Assembly (NCBI GenBank): GCA_964393335.1 | Contig: CAYMTN010000014.1 | Location: forward strand, 1-42,190 | Source of the DNA: CAYMTN01 sp964393335 | GTDB lineage: Bacteria; Chloroflexota; Anaerolineae; Aggregatilineales; Aggregatilineaceae | Length of the DNA: 42,190 nt | Reading direction: 5' to 3' | Shown here: positions 7,509 to 15,008 of the stretch, one piece after another | Layout: each line of letters starts with the position of its first letter | How positions within the stretch are numbered: position 1 is the stretch's first letter | Notes under the pieces: generated by a model | What the model was told of the DNA's origin: nothing | Database searches by the model: none | Seen by the model: only the letters and a program-made list of their open reading frames with translations | Translations under genes and position numbers: made by a program

Positions 7509-8081
7509 ATGGACACGTTGACTCACAATCGCCCTTATGCCACGCTGACCAGCCGCTACCTGTGGCAGAGTCGCTGGTACAATGTGCGCCAGGACCAGCT
7601 TCAGGCGGTGGATGGCAGCGAATTGACCTATACGGTTATCGAAAAACCAGGCGCGGTGTGGATCGTACCCGTGACAACGGACGGCCAGATGGTGCTCATC
7701 GACCAGTATCGTTATGCAGTAGATGAGTGGTGTCTCGAAGTACCGGCGGGCAACATCGAGCCGGGGCTGGATGCGATGGCGATGGCGGTGCGCGAACTGC
7801 GCGAGGAGATCGGTGGAACGGCAGAGCAGATCGTGCCGGTCAACGAGTTTTTTACTATGAACGGTATTGGCGACGAGATCGCGCGGGTCTTTCTCGCGTT
7901 AGGCGTGACATTGGGGGAATCGCAGCGCGAAGCCACCGAACATATCACGCTGCGCCTGGTGCCGGTTGGCGAGGCGCTGCATTTGGCGCGTACGGGGGCG
8001 ATCAAGGATGGGCCGAGCGCGCTGGCGATCTTGCTCAGCGAAACGGCCCTGCGCGAGCATCTAAAGGGGCAACAGGCATGA
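7509..8081 (+). CDS. Nudix hydrolase, ADP-ribose pyrophosphatase-like
   Basis: A 190-residue protein of the ADP-ribose/nucleoside-diphosphate-sugar Nudix group, expected to cleave a pyrophosphate such as ADP-ribose. The N terminus (YATLTSRYLWQSRWYNVRQD) resembles that group. The Nudix box reads GNIEPGLDAMAMAVRELREEIGG; the catalytic RELREE core is intact, but the first Glu of the consensus (G-x5-E) is Leu here. The upstream VPAGNIEPG and downstream FFTMNGIGDE loops also fit. The ATG sits unusually close to its AGGA site. It overlaps the lipoprotein gene by four bases, so the two are probably co-transcribed. The exact substrate cannot be told from sequence. Confidence 0.88.
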   Translation: MDTLTHNRPYATLTSRYLWQSRWYNVRQDQLQAVDGSELTYTVIEKPGAVWIVPVTTDGQMVLIDQYRYAVDEWCLEVPAGNIEPGLDAMAMAVRELREEIGGTAEQIVPVNEFFTMNGIGDEIARVFLALGVTLGESQREATEHITLRLVPVGEALHLARTGAIKDGPSALAILLSETALREHLKGQQA

Positions 8082-8935
8082 AACGCCGGGGCTGGCTGTT
8101 GGCGGGTGTTTTGGTCATGGGGATTCTGGCTGCCGCATGCAGTGAGAACAATCCTGCTCCGGAAGGCGATCCGCCGGTTCTGGGCGGGTTTGACGTGATG
8201 CCCAAGCAAATTGTCACGATTGCGCTGACGCCCACGCCGAGTCCGGTTATGGCCGGAGGCCAGGCGGTGGTCGTCGCGCAGCCGACCTTCACGCCAGCAC
8301 CGCCGCGTCCCACCGCAACCCTGACGCCTTACATTGGTATCTTCCTGGGCGCACCTACCTCGGAGAGCGGCGAACCGGCCCCGACCCTTGCTCCCTTCGT
8401 GGTGAACAGTGGTGGCGGCGGGGCGGTTGTGGCCAGTGGCGCGGTCAATCCGGCTGGCGGTGGAACGTGTAGTTTCCCGGCGGCGGCGACATTCGCCAAC
8501 GCGTACAACGCCAACACGACGGTACAACAGCGATTGGGGTGCCCCGTAAACGGCGGAATGCCGGTGGCTGGCATGGCGGCCCAAACGTTTGAACGCGGCG
8601 TCATGTTCTGGCGCGGCGATACCTGGCAGATCTATGCTCTGGCGAATAATGGCCAGTTCTGGCAGGTCCCGGATAGTTGGAATGACAGCATTCCCGCTGA
8701 CGACCCGGCCTATTCACCACCGAGCGGGCTGATCCAACCGGTGCGCGGCTTCGGGTTGGTCTGGCGCTCGAACCAGCCGATCCGTGATGCGCTGGGTTGG
8801 GGCATCCAGCCGGAAACGCAGTACGATGGTTTCTGGCAGGACTTTGAGCGCGGCGCGATGGTGTTGGGCCACAACAGCCAGGTCTATGCCATTTACACCG
8901 CTGAAGGCCAGCAGTCCGGCCCGCTGTCTCCGTGA
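8078..8935 (+). CDS. Secreted lipoprotein with repeated FERG modules, function unknown
   Basis: A 285-residue protein beginning MKRRGWLLAGVLVMGILAAAC, a lipoprotein signal peptide with lipobox LAAAC, so it should be lipid-anchored outside the membrane. A low-complexity TPTP-, Pro- and Gly-rich linker runs to about residue 130. The C-terminal domain contains a twice-repeated unit, QTFERGVMFW...QIYAL and DFERGAMVL...QVYAIY, each Trp/Phe/Tyr-rich as in small cell-wall or carbohydrate-binding repeats. A Cys pair (CSFPAA, LGCPV) may form a disulfide. The ATG at 8078 overlaps the Nudix stop; the open frame extends upstream only as overlap. It converges with the nitrilase gene seven bases away. I do not recognise a named family. 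Confidence 0.82.
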   Translation: MKRRGWLLAGVLVMGILAAACSENNPAPEGDPPVLGGFDVMPKQIVTIALTPTPSPVMAGGQAVVVAQPTFTPAPPRPTATLTPYIGIFLGAPTSESGEPAPTLAPFVVNSGGGGAVVASGAVNPAGGGTCSFPAAATFANAYNANTTVQQRLGCPVNGGMPVAGMAAQTFERGVMFWRGDTWQIYALANNGQFWQVPDSWNDSIPADDPAYSPPSGLIQPVRGFGLVWRSNQPIRDALGWGIQPETQYDGFWQDFERGAMVLGHNSQVYAIYTAEGQQSGPLSP

Positions 8936-8942
8936 GCGTGTG

Positions 8943-9719
8943 CTACAGCCGGATGCCGTCCAGAGCAGGCAGATCGCGCCGCACGCGTTTGACCATGTCC
9001 AGGTCAAGTGTCAGCGTGAAGTGTCCTTCGGTTTCACCTGCTTCGATGACCACCTCGCCCCAGGGATCGATGATGCTGGAATGCCCAAAATAACGCGTGC
9101 CGTCGTCGTCTGTGCCGACCCGGTTGACCGCTATCATGTAACACTGGTTCTCGATAGCGCGGGCGCGGATGAGGGTGCGGTAGTGCTCCAGGCGCGGGTG
9201 CGGCCAGGCTGCGGGTACGATGGTCAACGCGACACGCTCGCCGGCGTAGCGCCGGAATAACTCCGGGAAGCGCAGGTCGTAACAAATGGCAAAGCCAGTC
9301 CGGCCCCAGGGCAGATCAATGGCGAGGGGTGCTTCGCCCGGCAGCAGCCACTTGTCTTCTTCCGTCAGTGGGAACAGGTGAATTTTCCGATATGCGCCCA
9401 TCACGCCGTTGCGCGGCGAGATCACGGCGATGGTATTGTAGACGCCAACGCCGCGCTTTTCATACAACGATCCGATGATGTGGATGTTGTTCTGACGCGC
9501 CAGCGCGACCACCTGTGCAAACAGCCCGCCGCTTAACGAACTGGCGATCTCTTTGCCTTGTTCGTAGGCGCATCCAGCGTCCCATAGTTCCGGGAGCACG
9601 ACCAGGTCGGCGCCCCGTCCAGCGGCTTCGAGTGCATGTTGCTGCATCGTGGTCCAGTTGGTGCGTGGCGTGCCTTTACGCACGTCCATCTGGACAATTG
9701 AAACGGTTAATGTGCTCAT
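8943..9719 (-). CDS. Carbon-nitrogen hydrolase (nitrilase superfamily, omega-amidase-like)
   Basis: A 258-residue nitrilase-fold amidase with the full Glu-Lys-Cys triad: Glu44 in LVVLPELWD, Lys112 in YRKIHLFP and Cys146 in FAICYDLRFPEL. The FPEL-containing Cys motif places it near the omega-amidase/Nit2/YafV branch, which hydrolyses amides of dicarboxylic acids such as 2-oxoglutaramate, but the substrate is not certain. The ATG at 9719, with AAAGG six bases upstream, is preferred over an earlier in-frame TTG at 9749. It is the last gene of a five-gene minus-strand run. Confidence 0.9.
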   Translation of the reverse strand: MSTLTVSIVQMDVRKGTPRTNWTTMQQHALEAAGRGADLVVLPELWDAGCAYEQGKEIASSLSGGLFAQVVALARQNNIHIIGSLYEKRGVGVYNTIAVISPRNGVMGAYRKIHLFPLTEEDKWLLPGEAPLAIDLPWGRTGFAICYDLRFPELFRRYAGERVALTIVPAAWPHPRLEHYRTLIRARAIENQCYMIAVNRVGTDDDGTRYFGHSSIIDPWGEVVIEAGETEGHFTLTLDLDMVKRVRRDLPALDGIRL

Positions 9720-9745
9720 CGTCATCCTTTCGTCTTCGATTCCCG

Positions 9746-10282
9746 TCAAATCTGGGCATGGCTGAGCCAGAACTCGATCACGGCGGCGGTTGCGTCGTCG
9801 ATGGAAAGCTCTGAGGTATCGAGCTGCGGTAAGTCCAGGGTGTTGACACGCAGCTCCCGCTTCAACCGGCTGAGCAGCACGCCCCGGTTGGCCGGGTTAT
9901 GAAACCATGCGCCGCGTGCAACATACATCCGCCGCAGAATTTCGTTCAACGCGCACGTCAGGCACAGGATCGGGCCAGACTCGACCAGCCGGTCCCGGTT
10001 GGCCTCGTTGAGCATCGCCGGGCCGCCGATCACTACGACGGATTGGCGGCGGAGCGTGAGGTCGCGCAGGGCCTCGGTTTCGAGCGCTTTGAGCCGCGCC
10101 TCGCCGAATAACTCACGAATCTGATCGGCTGACTGGCCTTCGCGCGTCAAAATCTCGTTATCAAGATCGTACATCTCCACCTTGAGACGGCGTGCGACTG
10201 CCCGTCCAATGGCCGTTTTGCCGACGCCCATTGCCCCGGTCAGGATGATGTTCTGGTAGGGGGCGGACTCAAATAGCGTCAT
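9746..10282 (-). CDS. Shikimate-kinase-like P-loop kinase with altered substrate motifs
   Basis: A 178-residue protein of shikimate-kinase length and fold. The Walker A motif is GAMGVGKT (16-23), and YDLDNEI fits the DxD region. But two hallmarks differ. The usual FRxxE shikimate-binding motif is LKALE here, so the Arg is Lys, and the usual GGG loop is IGGPAML, with Pro in the third Gly position. It may phosphorylate something other than shikimate, or be a divergent AroK. The neighbours (HAD phosphatase, glycosyltransferase, nitrilase) are not aromatic-amino-acid genes. The ATG overlaps the HAD stop as ATGA. Confidence 0.75.
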   Translation of the reverse strand: MTLFESAPYQNIILTGAMGVGKTAIGRAVARRLKVEMYDLDNEILTREGQSADQIRELFGEARLKALETEALRDLTLRRQSVVVIGGPAMLNEANRDRLVESGPILCLTCALNEILRRMYVARGAWFHNPANRGVLLSRLKRELRVNTLDLPQLDTSELSIDDATAAVIEFWLSHAQI

Positions 10283-11052
10283 GGTGTGTGCCCGTTGCGC
10301 CAGCCAGGATACCAGCCGTCTAACAGCGGCAGCAGTTCGTGCAGCGTGTGGATGGTGCCGTCAGGGATCACGTCACCCGCCGTTTCCGGCGCATCCGTGT
10401 TATTTACGCGCAGCACGCCGTACATGCCTACTCCCTGCGCGCCGGATACATCCGCCTCCGGGTTGTCCCCGACAAAAACGGCTTCGTCAGGACGGATATC
10501 CAACAGGGCCAGGGCGTGCTCGAAGATCTTGCGGTGCGGTTTGATATACCCGATATCCACAGCGGCGACGCGGCAAGTCGGAAAAAGGTCCAGCAGGCCG
10601 GCAGCTTCCAGTTCACAATCGCGCATACTCATCGGGTGTGACGCGTTGGTGACGATGCCCAGCGCCAGACCAGACGCTTGAAGCTGTGGCAGCACATCAA
10701 CCACATCCGGATAGGCGCGGATTCCTTCCTGCGCACTCCAGTCATAGGCGTGCAGCACCGCGTCCATGTCAATGCAATCATCGGGCACACCACACGCCAG
10801 CAACGTTTCCGCCAGCACGAGGGCGATGTCCGGCGCGACATACGTCTGCGCGCCGCGTTTCCACGCGGCGGTAAGCGCGGCAACAAACGTCTCAAACATC
10901 ATGTCGCCGCTGCTGTGGGGTAGGGCGTACAGCTCGCGATTGACGAACTCAAACAGACTCCGGATACGCCGGAGCTGGTAGCTTTCCCACGGCTCGGCAT
11001 AATCCCAGTCGATCAATGTATGGTCCAGGTCGAATAGTACAGCTTTGAGCAT
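10279..11052 (-). CDS. HAD-superfamily phosphatase
   Basis: A 257-residue haloacid-dehalogenase-like hydrolase, probably a small-molecule phosphatase. Motif I is FDLDHT (nucleophile Asp and acid/base Asp), motif II is IVTNAS, motif III Lys is in YIKPHRKIF and motif IV is FVGDNPEAD. A helical cap lies between motifs I and II, as in subclass I. The ATG at 11052 places FDLDHT near residue 6, as usual; the longer frame to 11106 adds residues unlike the family. It is followed directly by the shikimate-kinase-like gene with a four-base overlap. The substrate is unknown. Confidence 0.9.
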   Translation of the reverse strand: MLKAVLFDLDHTLIDWDYAEPWESYQLRRIRSLFEFVNRELYALPHSSGDMMFETFVAALTAAWKRGAQTYVAPDIALVLAETLLACGVPDDCIDMDAVLHAYDWSAQEGIRAYPDVVDVLPQLQASGLALGIVTNASHPMSMRDCELEAAGLLDLFPTCRVAAVDIGYIKPHRKIFEHALALLDIRPDEAVFVGDNPEADVSGAQGVGMYGVLRVNNTDAPETAGDVIPDGTIHTLHELLPLLDGWYPGWRNGHTP

Positions 11053-11122
11053 AACGCGTGTTCCTACAATCCGTGTGACTTTAGCATGATGCAGTGGGCC
11101 GCGCAATGTCAGCGATTGCGGA

Positions 11123-12226
11123 TCAGTGACCGAGCATCGTCTGGTAGGCGGCTACGGTCCGGGCGGCGATCTGCGCCTGTGTAAAACGATCCAGCACGCG
11201 CTGCCGCCCACGTTGAGCCAGGTCGCGCCGGAGCGTGTGAGACTGCATGATCTGCCGCAGGTGACCGGCCAGCATCCCGGCGCTGCCTTCGGGGAAGATC
11301 AGTCCGGCGTCACCGATTACATCCGGGATCGCGCCGCTGGACGACCCGATAACCGGTACACCGCAGGCCATCGCCTCGACGATGACACGCCCGAACTGCT
11401 CTTTCCAGTTGGGCCTGGTGAGTGATGGCACTACCAGCACGTCGATGTCTTGGTAGAAACCGGGCATACGCCCCGACGGCAGCGATCCGAACGTGACCCG
11501 GTCACCGATTCGCAGCCGTCGCGCCTGGTCGCCCAGTGCCGTTTTTTCGGGACCGTCACCGATGATGTCCAGTTGCCAGACGCCATCCAATTGCGCGAGA
11601 GCGTCCAGCAGGTGCGCTCCACCTTTTTCCTCGACCAGCCGCCCGACGAAACCAATCACAAAAGTGCCGCTGCTGCGCGCGTGATCCGGCGGCGTGAAGA
11701 TGTCAGGGTCTACGCCAAATTGGGGAATTACCGCCAATGGACCGGCGTATCCTTTGGCACGCCACACGTCAGCGGCGCTCTGCGTGCCCACCAGTGCATA
11801 ATCGACGGTCCGCAGCACCCACTGCTCGCCCAGGCGCACCGGCCAGGGATAGCGGCGGTCGATGTTCTGCCACGAGAAAAAGAGCGTTTTGGCTTCATAA
11901 CGCCGGGCGATCCACAGCGCGTGCCACGTCGCCAGGTTATAGGGTTCCTCGTCGATATGCACGATGTCCGGCGTGAAAGCGTGTACCTGCTGCCTGAACT
12001 GCGGGTAATAGTGCAGGTGGAAATTCCCGTTGAAGCGGATGGGCGTCACGCGCAGATCGTACCCCTCGACGTGAGCGCGTTCCAGCGTGAGTAATCCGCG
12101 TGCGGGGTCGCGCCACGCTGGCGGCACCAGGACACGCAGGTCGACATCCGGCAGCCGGGCCATTTCTTCCAGCTTGCGCTGGTATGCCCCGACGACACAG
12201 GCCTTGGAGAGCATCAACACGCGCAT
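11123..12226 (-). CDS. Glycosyltransferase, GT4-like (GT-B fold)
   Basis: A 367-residue retaining glycosyltransferase. The N-terminal Rossmann half begins MRVLMLSKACVVGAYQRKL. The C-terminal sugar-nucleotide half has FVGRLVEEKGGAHLL and the EX7E region FGRVIVEAMACGVPVIGSSSG, typical of GT family 4. It should add a sugar from an activated donor to a lipid, protein or polysaccharide at the inner face of the membrane; donor and acceptor are unknown. It sits 30 bases after the M3 peptidase and about 70 before the HAD gene. Confidence 0.9.
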   Translation of the reverse strand: MRVLMLSKACVVGAYQRKLEEMARLPDVDLRVLVPPAWRDPARGLLTLERAHVEGYDLRVTPIRFNGNFHLHYYPQFRQQVHAFTPDIVHIDEEPYNLATWHALWIARRYEAKTLFFSWQNIDRRYPWPVRLGEQWVLRTVDYALVGTQSAADVWRAKGYAGPLAVIPQFGVDPDIFTPPDHARSSGTFVIGFVGRLVEEKGGAHLLDALAQLDGVWQLDIIGDGPEKTALGDQARRLRIGDRVTFGSLPSGRMPGFYQDIDVLVVPSLTRPNWKEQFGRVIVEAMACGVPVIGSSSGAIPDVIGDAGLIFPEGSAGMLAGHLRQIMQSHTLRRDLAQRGRQRVLDRFTQAQIAARTVAAYQTMLGH

Positions 12227-12256
12227 TCAGAACACAAACTCCTGGTTGGCTGGCAC

Positions 12257-13960
12257 CTATGCTGTGTAAAGCTCGTTAAGCGTCTGCTCGATCAGGTCGA
12301 TAGCCTCGCCCAGCGTGGCGGCGTCGAACGCAAACCGGACTCCCGCTGTTTCGTAGAGTTCCGGGAGGGTGACCGTCCCGCCCAGGCCCAGCGCCCGGCG
12401 GTAATTCGCCACAGCCCCTGCCTGGTCGTGCAAGGCGTTGCGCCATACCAGCACCGCGCCCAATTGGGCTAACCCGTATTCGACGTAATAAAACGGCGTG
12501 CGGTGGATGTGGCGCTTGCGGTGCCAGCCGTTGCGTTTGTCGGGTTCCAGGCCACTGAAATCGATGCCGATCATGAACTGGTCCCACAGTTCTGCCCATT
12601 TCGCGTCACAGTTCTCCGGGTTCGAGACGGCATCGTGGTTTTCATACACCCAGTGCTGGAACGCATCGACGACAGCCATATACGGCCAGAACCGCACGAT
12701 TTTTTCCAGGTGTTGGATGCGCGCCCGGCGGTAGTCGTCCGGCGTGTAGAAACCGCCGTCGCTGGCTTGCAGGTACGGCGCGGCGAGCAGCTCCATAGCC
12801 ATCGACGCCACTTCGTTGAACTCCATCGGCGTGTACCGCTGGTGATAAAAGGGCAACTTAAACGTCTCGAAGGCATGAAACGCATGGCCGGATTCGTGCA
12901 GCAGAGTGCGTACCTCGGCGTTGTGTCCGACGGCGTTCATGAAGATGAAGGGGCGTTTGCTCGTCTCGAATCCCGTTGAGTAGGCCCCCGGCCCTTTACC
13001 TTTGCGATTTGCCAGGTCGAGCAACTGCTCGCGGCGCATGATGTCGTAATAATCGCCTAACTGCGGGTCAACTTGCCGGAAGATCACAGACCCTTTTTGC
13101 TCCAGTTCATCGACTGTATCGTAAGGATGCAGCGCGGGCTGCCCGGTAGGATCGACGTCAAGGTCCCAGGGGCGCAGCGTATCAAGACCCAATTGGGCAC
13201 GCCGCCGTTCATACATGCGTGCCGCCGCCGGGACGGCTGTCGCTTCAATCGCCTCGTGGAACGTGACGCAGTCTTCAGGCGTGTAATCGAAGCGCAAAAG
13301 CTGCCGCCAGCGATAGTCACGGTAACTGTCGTACCCGGCGTTCTGTGCGATCTGGCGGCGCAGGTTCATATACTGCACCCACAAGCCGTTGACTGCGTCA
13401 CGGTCGCTGATCTGGCGCTGTGATACCAGCCGCCAGGCTCGTTCGCGCACATCCCGGTCTGGATCGGTGAATACTTTTTCCATTTGCAGCAGCGTGCGTT
13501 CGTCACCGTCCCATTCGACGGTTTGCGTGCCGAACAGGCGGTTCAGCTCCGAGGTGACCTTACGCTCCTGCGTGAGCAGCGGCAGGTTTTCTTCGCGGAA
13601 CAGGTCGGCTTCGGCCAGCATATTGCGCAGCGGAATGGCGAACCCGTCTGGTTTCAGACCGCTCGCCAGCAGTTTCTGTTTGAGCTGCTGATCGGCGGTC
13701 TGGGCGTGGGGATAGATGTGCTCCAGAAACGCGTGATAACGCTGCTCGGCTGCTTCGTCGGTTGTGTCCTGCGTGGTGGCGACGTACAGCCGCCCATACG
13801 TCTCGTCGATCAACTCGCTGAGGCGCGACCAGTCAGCCAGCCACTCATCGACGGTGCTCGCGGTCAGCGGACGCGTGGCGAGGTCTTGAAAATACGGTTC
13901 GATCGCGTCCCATGTCCAGGTCATGAAACTGTGAACAGTTTGTGGTAAAGACGAAAACAT
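12257..13960 (-). CDS. M3 family oligoendopeptidase (PepF-like)
   Basis: A 567-residue zinc metallopeptidase of family M3, expected to degrade short peptides in the cytoplasm. The zinc site HESGH is at 355-359, with the third ligand Glu383 in FNEVASMAMELL. The surrounding FHAFETFKLPF and the C-terminal PFYYVEYGLAQLGA substrate-binding stretch are typical of PepF. It has no signal peptide. The ATG at 13960 has an AAGGGA site six bases upstream; a second Met at 13924 is possible. It is the first gene of the minus-strand run to 8943. With the peptide importer at 35792-42190 it may help in peptide use, but the two loci are far apart. Confidence 0.93.
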   Translation of the reverse strand: MFSSLPQTVHSFMTWTWDAIEPYFQDLATRPLTASTVDEWLADWSRLSELIDETYGRLYVATTQDTTDEAAEQRYHAFLEHIYPHAQTADQQLKQKLLASGLKPDGFAIPLRNMLAEADLFREENLPLLTQERKVTSELNRLFGTQTVEWDGDERTLLQMEKVFTDPDRDVRERAWRLVSQRQISDRDAVNGLWVQYMNLRRQIAQNAGYDSYRDYRWRQLLRFDYTPEDCVTFHEAIEATAVPAAARMYERRRAQLGLDTLRPWDLDVDPTGQPALHPYDTVDELEQKGSVIFRQVDPQLGDYYDIMRREQLLDLANRKGKGPGAYSTGFETSKRPFIFMNAVGHNAEVRTLLHESGHAFHAFETFKLPFYHQRYTPMEFNEVASMAMELLAAPYLQASDGGFYTPDDYRRARIQHLEKIVRFWPYMAVVDAFQHWVYENHDAVSNPENCDAKWAELWDQFMIGIDFSGLEPDKRNGWHRKRHIHRTPFYYVEYGLAQLGAVLVWRNALHDQAGAVANYRRALGLGGTVTLPELYETAGVRFAFDAATLGEAIDLIEQTLNELYTA

Positions 13961-14002
13961 GTATTTCCCTTCCAGGAATCATGTGTTTGAGTCCGGTTGC
14001 AG

Positions 14003-14031
14003 ATTGTACACATCCTGCCGATTCCGGCCAT
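14003..14031 (-). promoter_or_regulatory. Candidate promoter of the M3 peptidase run
   Basis: The minus strand shows TACAAT (14003-14008) with a weak -35, ATGGCC (14026-14031), 17 bases upstream. It would give a leader of about 35 bases before the peptidase ATG at 13960. The -35 matches consensus at only three positions. Confidence 0.35.
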
Positions 14032-14078
14032 ATTCAGGCGATGCTGGCCGCGTGTTATGTCAAACGAGGCTTTTTTAA

Positions 14079-14084
14079 TATAAT
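14079..14084 (+). promoter_or_regulatory. Perfect -10 (TATAAT) of the cyclase operon
   Basis: TATAAT in a T/A-rich stretch about 120 bases before the first gene of the six-gene operon. No good -35 is visible at 16-18 bases (TTATGT at 18), so an activator may be needed. The predicted leader of about 115 bases holds a ten-base palindrome at 14161-14170 but no clear riboswitch. Confidence 0.55.
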
Positions 14085-14206
14085 CTGTACACTAATTTCT
14101 GTCTCAGATCGCCTGGCAGCGCCTGATTACCTGATGTGGCTGAACGGCGGCGACTCAAGTACCATATGGTCAGCATCTGAACTCAACACCTTGAGGAGGA
14201 ACCCAG

Positions 14207-14983
14207 ATGGGTGAAATCATCTCGATCCATTCGTTTCGTGGCGGCACCGGAAAATCGAATCTAACGGCCAACCTGGCCACTCAGATCGCCATGTTGGGAA
14301 AGCGCGTAGCAATTGTTGATACCGATATCAACTCGCCCGGCATTCATGTGCTGTTTGGGTTTGATGAATCCCGGGTCACCAGGGCCCTGAACGATTACCT
14401 GTGGGGCAAAGCGCCGATTGAGGACGCCGCATACCCGTTGCATGATGTTGCCAGCGGTGATCCTGGACGTGGTTTTTTGAAGGGATTACATATCTGGTTG
14501 GTGCCCTCCAGCATCCGCACCGGCGAGATCGCGCGTATCTTGCGCGAAGGTTACGACGTCGGGTTGTTGAATGAGGGTTTCCATACGTTGTTGGACAAGC
14601 TTCAGCTCGATTACCTCTTCATTGATACGCATCCCGGCTTGAACGAAGAAACCCTGCTTTCCATTGCCATCTCGAACGCGCTCGTGATTATCCTGCGGCC
14701 CGATCAACAGGATTTCCAGGGAACAGCCGTGACAGTGGATGTTGCTCGTAAGTTGGAAGTACCGCATTTACGTCTGGTGGTGAACAAAGCCCTCACGCGT
14801 TATGACTTTCAGAAGATCCGCGAAGAGGTTTCTGCTATTTACAATGTGCCCGTATCGGGTGTGCTGCCCCTTTCAGAAGACGTTGCGTCGAACGCGAGCA
14901 GCAATATCTTCTCTGCGCTGTATCCCGATCATCCCTGGTCGTTGGGGGTAAAGGAAATTGCAGCCGACCTGATGGCAAGGTAG
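14207..14983 (+). CDS. MinD/ParA-like ATPase
   Basis: A 258-residue deviant-Walker-A ATPase. The P-loop is FRGGTGKSN (10-18), with the catalytic Lys16; the signature Lys usually found at the start of KGGxGKT is Arg11 here. The switch motif IVDTDINSPG (about 35-44) and IDTHPGL fit MinD/ParA. These proteins dimerise with ATP and position other components on the membrane or nucleoid; no clear amphipathic membrane tail is visible at the C terminus. A strong GAGGAGG site precedes the ATG. It leads a six-gene operon that also encodes a cyclic-nucleotide-fold protein and an adenylyl cyclase, and no MinC, MinE or ParB partner is present, so a role in division or plasmid partition is unlikely. Confidence 0.88.
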   Translation: MGEIISIHSFRGGTGKSNLTANLATQIAMLGKRVAIVDTDINSPGIHVLFGFDESRVTRALNDYLWGKAPIEDAAYPLHDVASGDPGRGFLKGLHIWLVPSSIRTGEIARILREGYDVGLLNEGFHTLLDKLQLDYLFIDTHPGLNEETLLSIAISNALVIILRPDQQDFQGTAVTVDVARKLEVPHLRLVVNKALTRYDFQKIREEVSAIYNVPVSGVLPLSEDVASNASSNIFSALYPDHPWSLGVKEIAADLMAR

Positions 14984-15008
14984 ACACCATAGATAGGGCG
15001 GAATACTC

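Noticed and set aside
14161..14170. Ten-base palindrome ACCATATGGT in the leader of the cyclase operon
   Set aside because: It is too short and too close to chance to call an operator; no second copy was found nearby.
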